DNA of 64,000 bases, taken from the NCBI GenBank assembly GCA_027922465.2, contig BQMF02000013.1, positions 682,001 through 746,000 of the forward strand, written 5' to 3'. Both the position numbers and the translations under genes were made by a program. Positions within the stretch are counted from its first letter, which is position 1. The number at the start of each line of letters is the position of its first letter. The notes under the pieces are model-generated. The model had not been told where the DNA came from, made no database searches, and worked only from the letters and a program-made list of their open reading frames with translations. Below are positions 43,151 through 54,803 of the stretch, piece by piece. The stretch is from Turritopsis dohrnii. Taxonomy: Eukaryota; Cnidaria; Hydrozoa; Anthoathecata; Oceaniidae.

Positions 43151-46100
43151 TCATAAACTAGAATACATCGAATCTGAGTTACCATGGTGAAGACCATCTG
43201 ATGGATCAGCTTCAGCACGTGATCTTCCCCGAAGTATTCGGACCCGATTATTATCCAAGTATTCCGGTCTCCTTTGGGGCTCAGATTTGTGTTCGTAAGC
43301 GTATGTTCTTTTAGGTTTAAAGGTCGATGAATGATTGCGACTGATGTCCGTCACTGCATGACTCCGACTACTCGGTAACGTCTTCGCCATGACGTCGCCA
43401 TAAACGCATTCGTGCGTTTCGCTGGGATGGCGTTTCGTATCAAACGCTTGTAGTTCGTATAATATATTCGATAACTCGGAAGATATGTTCGACATTCTGT
43501 CTGAATCGATTCCAAAGCTTGTTGGACGTGAGTCATCAGCGCTGTCAAGGTACGAGTCAATGTTGTTCAGTTTCATTTGATTGTCCGATTGTTGTAAGGA
43601 CATTTCATACTGTGGTGGGGCGGATGGAAAATACACCGGTAGCACTCCTCCTTTGGAACTTGTATGCTAAAATGGAATTAATAAATCCAAAAGAAACATT
43701 AAGTGACGTAGTTTGTATCGTGTTTGTGATTTCAATTTATTTTTTTAAAGGCCATGATACACTATTGAGTATTTCATTAAAATTTTTCTAAATGGACCAA
43801 ATCTAATTGAGTATAAAACATAATCGACAGTACATTATGCTAAAAAAAATAATCAGTCAAATATTCCAGAAGAAAAACATTTAATCAATGCAAATTAAAT
43901 CGATTCGATTATATTCCGAATATTTGATGGAGAAAGCTATCTATAATGTATCATGGCCTTTATAAGGAAAATGAAAACATGAGGGAATCTACTCACAGTT
44001 TCGATGCTAACAATGCTACTTCCTTTGCTACTAGACCTCTTTAATGACCTATCCATTGTTCTGTGGCTTCCGTCATTAGACAGTTCATCAAACATCTTCT
44101 TCCGAGGTAATGAATTATGACGACTACTGGGGACTGAGTTGGTACGGCTATTGGTGAGATGACCAAATGTTGGTAAAACGGGATTTTCGGTTTCGCCATC
44201 CTCTTCTTCATATATGGTTTGTGGTGCGTCTTCACTGGGTTGGGTTGATAGAAGTGGTCTCGAATCGGGTGGACTAAGCAAATAGAAAAAAAAACTGTAC
44301 TGCTTAGATCAGAACATCATGGCTACAATGCCATCACTAGAACTTAACAACAAAATGATGTTACCTAAGATCTTTTGGACTTCCACCTCCGTACATTCCA
44401 ACATAACTATTATCCCACTCACGAGCTTCTTCGGAATTGTTATGGGTGCGCAATTGAGGTGGAGAAGGTTTGGTTGGATCACCTGACAGCCGCTTGGAGG
44501 ATGTTTTGATGAGATATTTCCTATCATCATTTACTTCTGCATGGTTAACCTCATTAGTGTTATTAGGTGAGTACTAAACAACAAAGGTCGATGAGTTGGT
44601 GGTATCGTTGATCACTTGGTTCGTATGTGCGTGGTTTGGTTTATGATGAATAAAGAATAAGTGTTGGCAATCAAAAAAAAAAAGAAACTATGAAAAGAAT
44701 CTCATACGGTTACGGTTTCTTTGGTGCTGTAAGAATTTCTTTTTTTGGAATTTTGGCGTGAACTTTTCTTGATATCCTGAATAAACATAGTGACGCGTAC
44801 ATGAAATTATCAGACGCACACTACCAACATAGTCGGTAATCATATAAGTATATACATACCATTTTATCAAAGAAACAGTGATAAACTGTCAAGTATATGC
44901 CCTAAAAATAATTATTAAAAAAATGAGTCATCAAAAGGGATAAAAATAATAACTTATATAATTATAAAGGAATTAAAAATAATAAATATTATATCATGAA
45001 ATTATTTATATATTATTTACTATAAAAGAAACCAATAAAAGTGAATTTCGGTTTAATCCTGCTGGTAACTACCTCCAAAGCTAGAACACCGGCCAAAGCA
45101 TAGTGGTATACGAGCGTATCATTGTAACGAAGAAACACTATTGCGGCCACCAACACCAGCAAATGGACGAGAATGAGACCAGTGGAGCAGATCAAAGCAC
45201 GTCTACGAAACAGATAGAACAACCAATTAAAAAACGCATTAAATGATTCTAATTCTTTCAGTGAAACAAGGTTGTTTGAAAAGTTAAACCAAAAAAAATC
45301 CTCAAATTTATCTTGAACTGAATAGCTATTGATACTGCATTGTGGTCCTTACTTTGTATGGCTGATAATATGCACTCCGAGCAGGTCTCGATTTTTCCTT
45401 GCAGAATAGCCAATAATGACGTATGTTATGAACGTAGCCTAAAAAGAAGAAATTCAAAACACAAACAATTCGAGTGCATGAGCGATCTTAAGTTCATCTA
45501 TTTTTAAGGTAAAACTCAACTAATATACAAGGACCTACCAACATAAACAAAACACAAGGGCCACCGATAATGATTGCCGGGAGATAAAAGGAGACATGCA
45601 AGATACACCTAAGCAGAATATAGAAACAAAATGCTTCAGAAAAGCTTATCAGAAAGGTTACTTGGATTGAAAGCATCCCACCGGGCATATTTGTCGAAAA
45701 ATCAATGCGGAGGAGTACATTTGTATAGAAGTATACACACTAATTCAACGAAAATGATCTTTGTCGCAGTGACTTTTTGACATTTTTGCCCACTAGTCAA
45801 TCCACTAGAGTAAGTATGCTCAAAATGAAAATATTTTCCGTAACAAAAATTATTGATCTTTTCTTGAGTGTCGGAAACAATTTGATTTCATTTTATTCTT
45901 AAATTTTCTTTATAATTTTTCTTCATTGGTCACTCGACAAATCACTTGATGTTAGGTTACCACGATAAATGTTTCAAACTCTAATTCCCTCACAGAAAGT
46001 TTTCGTGTATCTTTTACCGTCGACTAGAACTTTGACCATACTGACAGTTATACACAGTGACATCTGTTATCATTATACAAAATGGTAGTCTTACCTTGAT

Positions 46101-49100
46101 TGTAAATCAAATTGGTCAAAATACACAAGAGCAGCAGTTGCAGCCAAAAAACAAAATGGAAGAACTAAATGAAAATCAAATATGTTTTTTTTCCAGACCA
46201 CAACATATTCTATTTATGACAAAGAGATTTCAACTCACCCCATCCAATGAAATAAAACAAGGGTAAATGACCGTGTCCTTTATCAATAATCGTTCTTGTG
46301 GAATAGAATAAATGCAATGCTTCCGCAAACAGCCATGCAAAGAAAGCAGTACCAAAAAACTGCAGAGTACCAAGCACGCAATAGCAAAAATACTAAAAAA
46401 AAAAATGAAAGATTTCTTATGACGATGGAGAAGTGAAATGATAAAGAAATTTCACCATAAGTACATACCATAGTGAAAGATTTTGGCACCAGTTTGTAAG
46501 CTGATACAAATACACAGCCACCGAATACGAGAATTGCCAATAATATTGTCATAGTGATGTTGCAAAGAATTGTGGGACGGTCCGAACGTACATATCTAAA
46601 CAATGCAATCCATCGTGGTAATGGCTCCAGAAGAGAACGTCGTTAACATTCAAATTTAAAAATACAAACACTTATAATTTCTTAAGCAAAACCTTTTCAC
46701 TTTATGCCATCATTAGTGCTACATTCATATAGCAATTGGTATCAATATAGAACTGATGGTGGCGTGAAGCGAAAAGCTTTCGCTTATGAAATTATGTGTT
46801 TTTATTTTTAAATTTGAATGGCAAATATTTTATTAACGTCATTTTGGAAGATTTAAATTCACACCTACCTTGCACAACAAAGGTTCGCTACACATGTAAG
46901 ACAAAGAAAAAAAACACAAACTCCAGCTCCAATCAACAGAGCCAGAGCGTAGATGAGGTAGATGGGTTTCGGCGACTCCTACAATAACAATACAGTGGTC
47001 TTACAAATGGAGAACACATCGTACTAAATGACCCTTAATTACTCAATGAATAATGTGATATAGTGAAGCATAATAGCAAATGAAGAATTAGAATCTCTAT
47101 GGACAAGTAGCTGTGTAACGAGTTTAAGCCGCAGAACTTACATAAGGAACGATTACTGCAAAATTCGTCAAATGAGAGCATTCACATGTGATTTCTGTAG
47201 ACGATGATGAGTTGGATACTTCACATCCTTCTGACGACCACCCTCCGCCGTACGGCCTAAAAATCATTCAGAAGATAAAAACTTGTGTAGTTGAAAATTA
47301 TCAAGGCATTAAGGATGAGAGCCTTAAGAAGGTTCTTACTTTTTGAAATCCCAAAATGAACAATGTCTTTCTTGTGGGATTGCCCCCTAAAAAATAGAGA
47401 AATATTTAAGTTACCAACTAGCAACAAAAGCTTTGGAAAATAAATGAATAGAAATTACCTCTGCTATATTAAACTTGATTTCAACTGGTTCATCAAGCTG
47501 TGTTGGTATTTCATTCGAAAATGACAGAGATAATACCTCAGAAAGTAACTTTGGACTGAAGAAAAAATAAAGGTAAGGTTTAGCAAGAATAACACTAAAC
47601 ATGGTTATTATCAGCAAAAGTAATTTTTACACATACCTCCTAATATCTTCTGACGGAGGTGTTGGGAGAAATGTATGAAGAGTTTTGTAAATAATTAGTA
47701 TTGCAACAGAATCTATAAAGAAACAAAGTTGATAAACAGTAATAAGTCATACTGGAAAGATGGATAAGTCCTGGAAACAAAATATAAGAATTAGTAATTC
47801 AAGAGATGAAATATTTTCTTACCTTTAAAATATTTGTAATTTCCGCTTGGAACCACTACTTGGTTACGGTTGTTTCCTTCTATTGAGGTTATCAGAAATT
47901 GTTGGTCCTTCATCAGTCTTGTTACCTTCTGAATGGTCACATCTACACAGAAATTTTGTTGACATTTGGTTTGTTTAACTCCAATCGAAATTTGAAAATG
48001 ACGAGAGATGGTGAAACAATCCATACCAAATTTAAATTTACATAGTAGGGAAACCTGAGTGAACTGCTGTCACACTTACCAAGATTTTGAGATGAGATTG
48101 GAATAATTGTTTGTTCTGTTCCGAAATGATTCTGTGTCAACAATTTTGAACTTTGAACTATGTACTGTTCAATAAACTTCATCAATAACACTGAACCATT
48201 GATCTTCTATAAGTAACAGAACAGCAGTAACAGAATCAGAATCAAATAACAATCATCAGCAGAAAAAAGAAAACCCAGAGTCTTAAAGTTAACAACATAA
48301 GGGTTGGCTGTTACCACAACAACAACAACATAAGGGTTGGCTGTTACCTTGTCAAGCTTTTTCCAATCAGAAGATAACTGGGCTTTCAGTACATCATCAG
48401 CAATGAAAACAAACGTCTAAATAGCATGAATTGAAAAAACAAAATGTATCAATAACATCAGTTAAAATGCAAAAACCAATGCAAAAGTGGATATAAAATG
48501 AACGTTTGATAAAATTTTCACTTTTTCTTCAGTCACAATATTTTACCTTAATACATTCTAAGGAATCGGTTCGAGGATTGGGTGGTAAAATCAAGTTGTG
48601 GTTACTGATAGTTAAACTTAATGCTGCAATGAGTTTTTCTAAAGCATCCACTCTCCAAACATCATGGGCGTATTTTGATATTTCTGATGAAAATTCTTTC
48701 AGTAGCAGAAGATACTGTCCCTCATCTACAAGTTGGTCTTTGTATTTTTGCATCTGAAATAATGAACATTAATAAATAATTTTAATGATGGAAGATTGGC
48801 AACCAGGCTCTTTAACTGTTTTCACACTTGTTAAAATTAATCGATAAACAATAAAACAGAGGTGTATTTTAAGCAACATTTTGCAGGCACATGTATCAAA
48901 ATTAGTTAATCAAGCTAATGCTTCCTGTATGGAACAAAGATTATTAGCACAAGTTACACTAAGTCAAATTAAAGCTACCAACACACACATACACAGTACA
49001 TTATAATATTCATTATAATATGCTACTTTATATGCATTTTGCTTTGTTTTATGTTAAAATAAGTAGATCTTCAAAATGTTTAAAATTTAAACCAACAGAT

Positions 49101-52100
49101 TCCTTCTTACCAGAATATGGAGCCATGTGTAATCTTTCGGTGATGGTGTTGTTGTTGATGGAGTTGTGGTCCGTGGTTTATCACCAGGTGAAATCACTTC
49201 ACAATTACTTGAGATCATATGATATCCTTTATCACAAGAACATCGATACGAACCAATAGTGTTCACACATTGAGCATTATCACCACATAACTCTTGTTCA
49301 TTGTCAAGTATATATGTATCATTTGAAGGTTGACCACTACCTTTATCTGAATCAAGTGCCTGTTCGCATTCATCAATATCTAAAATCAAATGAAAAAATT
49401 ATATACTTTGTTTTCTGAAAGTTATGTACTCGAACTGCTCATTCACAAAAACACCCAGTAAAATAGCTAATGAAATAATTCATGAAGAACTGAATCAAAT
49501 AAATAAGCGAACCTTTACAGACTGGTGTAGGATCATCAAATGTGCCATTGGCAGTACAAGTTAACTCTGAAGCACCAACAAGTTGAAACCCAGTCGTACA
49601 GTTAATTGTAACCTTTTCGTTCTCAGTATAAATATATTTCTGCGGTCTTTGACTGTGCTTGATCACTTCCAAAAGACATGTCGCTAATTTATGAACATGA
49701 AATAAGTGAGTCATTTGTGTTACAAAAATATCCTCCACAAAAGAAATGCAACATAACAACATCAAAACTATTACCTTTGACAGTCAGATTAAATATTGCA
49801 TAGCTTTTTCCAGCAGCATTAGTGGCCTGACAAGCATACCCTCCTGCATTTTGCTTTTCAGTTTTGTCAAATTTGAGTTTTCCAGAGTCAGCATCAACTT
49901 CCTCTTCCATTACTAGACTATCACCATTGAGTTTGAACCACTGTATGACTGGTGTTGGATCACCACCGGATAAACAAACAACTTCTGATGGCTGACCAAC
50001 AAGAACTGTTTCCTTAACTTTTGATATTGACACTTGAGGTTTAACTAAAAACAAATAAAATCTAGATTACTCAAAATAATAAAAATGCTACAAATAAAAA
50101 GCTAGCTTTAAAAAATGCTTACTATGGACAGTGAGCGTTGCAGAAACATTTACTTTATAACCAGGGCTTTCTGATACACAAATATATTTCCCTTCATCTT
50201 TGTTCAAAACCCTGTAAATAGTTAATGTGTCCTCATCTATTGAATACTTTTTGCTCTTCAGTATTCTTGGGAATGTTAATACATCATCAAAGGCTTGAAA
50301 TTTCCATACAACCTTTGGTTTTGGAACTCCATCTGATTTACATTTAAAAGTTGCTGTCTGTCCAATCAGTTTGATTGTAGATGCTGGTTTCTCTGTAAAG
50401 TCTTGTTCAACTACAATTGGAAAGAAAAAGACTCAATAAATAAATCAGATAATTATATGTTTTTTTACAAGCAACAAGTTTATAAGCAAATATAAGTAAA
50501 CAGTAAACAGTACTAACAGAATCTTAGATAAATTAGCAACAATTTTGAAATGATGCAGCACTAGCTATGCTAGCTACAGCACATATCTCAAAATCATTGC
50601 ACTAGGTTGTTACACTAGGTTTAGTGCCCCATAGTTCGTAAGGGGGTCAGTACCCCCCCCCCCCCCCCTTTTTCAAATTCAACCTCCCCCTTTCTATGTA
50701 CTTCCCCCTTTCAAATTGATATCTACCCCACCCCCTGATTTACCGGTCCTTTGGATGTACTACAACCCCTTGACAAAACTTGGCAACACTTAAAATTGAA
50801 TTATTTTTCCGAAACAACATCATGTTTAATTATTATGAAGCTCTGGGAATGTCAATGTTTCTAAAAATAAAAACGCATTGGAAAGGTACAGAGCTATAAC
50901 ATCCACATACTTTATAAATTAACTCGACATCATTAGAAAAGAGATTGAATCAGAATAATTTAAAACTATGATAACAAAAAATTGAGAGATGACAAGCAAC
51001 AACCAAACACAAGCGTAAGAAAATATATACTGCTTACAAAAAGAAGACATTGCAATGCCAATTGAAACAATCCAAAAATAAATACATTATATAATTTGGT
51101 TCAAACCAAAACGATAACAAAATTAAATGTATAACACATCAGCTACGCCATGAAAAAAATCATTAAACATTGCTATTACAGATAACTAAAAATACTTGAC
51201 ATAAGTGGCTGTCAAAAACCTTGAATCCCCCCTTTCTTGAAGTACCTCCCCCTCTTTGGAACTACCCCCTTTCTAGACAAAATTCTTCAACCCCCCCCCC
51301 CCCCCCCCCCCCCCTCCTTTCAGGTTGTTTTGGAAATTTGATACCCCCCTCCCCCCCCTTTATAAGGGGTTCAAACTATGTGCCCTATTATATTGATTCG
51401 AATGTCCTTGACTTTTTTAGTTACTTTTAGAATTAAACAACTAAAATGCACACAAGATGGGACATATATTTTCGATTAATGCTTTAACAACAAATTAAGC
51501 AACATTACTACTAAAACATTTGTCATTTTTAAAGCAACAGTACAACTAACACCTACCCTTGGCTGCATTATAAAAAAGCCATGTAAACAAAACAATAAAA
51601 CCAACTCATACTTACTGAAGAAGTCCACAGTAGCAGATACATTAGTTTGTAAACCCGGACTGTTAGAAATGCAATAATATTCTCCAGAATCATCAACTGT
51701 TCCATTCTTGATCTCTAAACTTCCATTCGATAGCACTTTATATTTTCCAGGTTTGAATTGCGTAATTGATTCTGCTTTTCGTTTTTTTGTCTTGAAATGC
51801 CATGTTACAGTTGGCTTTGGAATGCCCTCAGATAAACAGTTTAGCACATGATTGGAACCATACAACACACGTGCATTTTTAGGTGCTAACACAAATTTCT
51901 GTTCAACTAAAAAATACAGTACGTTATTAATCACTTTAAGTGAGAATGTAAGGCCTTTCAAGATTGGTTATATAGACACCTTTCCCCAAGATTGTATTAA
52001 AATAATAAAGAACAAAGCTCTCTTACTAAAAATATGAGAGGCAACATTTTTCATTTCATTTCAAAAATAGTTTTTTGAAGCATCACTCGCTGCTCATTAT

Positions 52101-54236
52101 CAGTCTATCAATGCAAGGAAGCTCCCTCTCTTGCGATAAACCTTTTTTTATGTCAGCAGAAATAGAAGTAAAATGATCAAATATTAAATGGAAATGTTGT
52201 AAAGCTTGAGAAAGTAATGTAGGAAACCAATTTTAACACTACCAATAAGGCCAACATTGCTTTTTCGAGGGAAATCAACAATCAAAGATTTTAATGGCAT
52301 CATTTCTTTTCCAATCACAAATTTTAGACCCAATTTTTCACCCTGTAACCAATACTCCAATACATTAGTTACTCTTATTTGTCGTCTAGATTAATTAAAA
52401 TTTAATAATTTAGTATAATTTAGTAATTTATTGATATTTATTTAAGTAATTTTCATGCCAGGAGGCAGGTGCATTTAAATTAAGAAATAGAAATATTGAA
52501 ATCAAACTTACCATATACTGTTAACGAAGCCTTCACATTTTTGACCAATCCGGGACTGTTTGAAACACAGTAATAGTCACCCTGATCTTCAAGATCAGCT
52601 TGCTTGACAAGTAAGCTTCCGTTATTCAACATTTCATACTTGTCACTGTATGATTCATCGATGACCATTATACTACCAAATTTTTTCAGAGTGCTCTGCC
52701 ACTCTAATATTGGTTCTGGTTCTCCTTCAGAGACGCAATCAAAAATGACGTTACTGCCATATAATACATTCGCTGACTGTGGGATGGTGGTGAAATTCTG
52801 AGTCACTGAAGAGGAATGTGAGAAAAATTTATTTACTTGATGGGTGAAGAATATGCTCAAACATCTTTAAGTGGAGTAGATGAATTTGTTTGGAATAACA
52901 ACCAAGTATGGCACTGACTTGTTTTTATTATAAACACTACAAAATTATGTTGATTTTTATACAAAATATGTGGAAATGAAAGTTTTATTTTCAAAAAGGT
53001 ACAATAAATAAATAAAATTTCACTTTTTAATGCACTGATATTATAAATATTATCTTTACTAAGAAAAAACCAAAATTAAAAACAATTAGCACTGGAAAGC
53101 TTTCATTTCAGAAATTCTTCAAACGAAAGGTACAGAAATAAGATTTACCATAAACAGTGAGTGAAGCAGTAGCATTTCTAACAAGACCAGGACTTTTTGA
53201 TACACAAACATAACTTGTTTTATCATTGTACTCCACTTTATTTATTTGCAAGGTTCCAGTACTGTTTATAACATATTTCTTTTCATCCAGAGTAGTTATG
53301 TTGATGTACTGATTGGAAATGTTGTCATAGAGAAGCCATGAAACATCTGGCTGAGGTATTCCATGAGATTCGCAAAAAAACAAAGCATTTCTTCCATAGA
53401 TGACATTTTTACTGGTTGGAATGCGATGAAACCATTGCAGGGCTATAGAATAGTAAAGATTAATTAAGATCTAAGGATTTAACCTATCCTATCAGTCAGT
53501 TTAAGTTACTTACGATTTACAATGATCTCGTAAATTTTTGTTACAGACCCTTCAGAATTCCATGCATCACAGGAATAAGTTCCACGACTATCCCAAGTTA
53601 TATTTTTGAATAAGATCACCTCATGATCGAATTTACTCTGTAATTGGTAACCAGATGTATCAACATTCGACAATTTCTTCCACTTGTATACTGCAAATGG
53701 ATCTGCATTAGCTTTACAAGTGATTGAAATCTTCTTGAATAAATCTGTTTGAATAACATGTCTTGATTCATTGAAATAAGGAGGATAAGCCACAACACCT
53801 AGGGTGAAGGAAAAACTGTAATATAGCAAAAAATCTGTTTTCATATTTCAGCTTATATTCATATGAAATTCAACTAAATGAATGATGATTCATCGAGCAT
53901 TCATGCCTAGACACAATCCTGCCATCTTACAGCTGTGAATTAGCACTTAAACTATGAAGAATTCTCATACAAAGCTATGAAAAGCAATTTTCTGTTTTGT
54001 TATTATAAGAAAAATCATATAGAACTTGATAAAGACGACACATTAACTGTCAAAACAAACACAGATCTGAGTGAAGATATATTTTGCTTTGGCTCTCATA
54101 GCAACAAATGTATTAGTAAATAGTGGTAAAAAGTATTGTCTTTAAAAAGCTTTGCCAAAGGGCTGAAGAACTAAATACACTCTAAATGCTTACCTAATAT
54201 AGCAACAGTTTGAAAAAGAAAGAAAATGCGATACAT
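43151..54236 (-). CDS. Adhesion G protein-coupled receptor with six Ig domains, Sushi and EGF
   Basis: Twenty-nine exons, 1640 residues: 54194-54236, 53514-53798, 53149-53442, 52512-52805, 51616-51906, 50123-50410, 49775-50044, 49513-49683, 49111-49379, 48547-48753, 48348-48416, 48080-48206, 47823-47942, 47637-47712, 47459-47555, 47340-47386, 47142-47256, 46869-46978, 46469-46595, 46239-46392, 46095-46164, 45539-45608, 45353-45438, 45073-45202, 44860-44901, 44708-44776, 44365-44573, 43997-44273, 43151-43666. Signal peptide MYRIFFLFQTVAIL; six one-exon Ig-like domains (residues 15-588; GEYYCISNSPG, GGYACQATNAAG); Sushi (589-645); calcium-binding EGF (DIDECEQ, CVNTIGSYRCSC; 646-735); GAIN domain with a full GPS (CSFWDF, GGWSSEGC, CECSHLTNF; autocleavage at HL|T). 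The seven helices show family B2 marks: FFGTAFFAWLFAEALHLFY in TM3, FIGW at TM4 and EGIYLTVYHCFFD at TM7. The 350-residue cytoplasmic tail is Ser-rich and ends MYSSL, a class I PDZ-ligand pattern. Plasma-membrane receptor for adhesion signalling; ligand unknown. All ectodomain joints up to the EGF exon are phase 1. The upstream start may instead lie in the LRR gene. Confidence 0.92.
45677..45795. mobile_element. CCCAGTGGGC hairpin MITE in a GPCR intron
   Basis: Ends CCCACCGGGCATATTTGTCG and GACATTTTTGCCCAC, with TCAATGCGGAGGAGTACATT inside. Lies in the intron between the TM4 and TM5 exons, in opposite internal orientation to most copies. Confidence 0.75.
50621..51390. mobile_element. Poly-C-bearing MITE in a GPCR intron
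   Basis: Inverted ends TTAGTGCCCCATAGTTCG and CAAACTATGTGCCCTA about 770 bp apart. Both ends carry long C runs on the same strand (C17 near 50656, an even longer run at 51290-51315) mixed with ACCTCCCCCTTTCT-type units. Located in the intron between the fourth and fifth Ig exons. Confidence 0.65.
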
Positions 54237-54803
54237 TTTACTGAACTTTATAACCATTTACCCATGAACTACTTTGTATCGATTTATCTGCTAGCAATAA
54301 TTTTAAGAAAGATTAAAAAGTAATTAAAGATACTATCCTTAATTAGCTTTTAACCTGTCGGAAAAACCAAAGATTATTTTTTACACACAATTTATCAGAT
54401 CATAACTTCATTCATTCTTGGTAGAATAAAACATTTTGTAGAAAAGATGTAGAAACAGGGAAGTTATTGTTAGGAAATACTTTAATGGGTTAAATTACGA
54501 CAAGAGAATACATAAGAGATAAATATAGGATATCTTTTTTGTTACACACAGTATGCTACTATAGATAAGGGTTCGCAAATTTTTTGTAGCACTTTTTTTT
54601 AATATACTTGTTTGCTTACTAATCCCTGAGAATATGTTGGAAGTGTGTTTTTTAGAAAATAATGTCAGCCTAACATTTCAATATAAAACATTTGAATATA
54701 ATGCTAAACTTCAGTATAAGCAAATAATAATGTATAGGCAAAGAGTACTATTTTTAATCTCTCCAATATTGTTTTCTTTAGTAACTAAAAATGAATCACT
54801 TAA

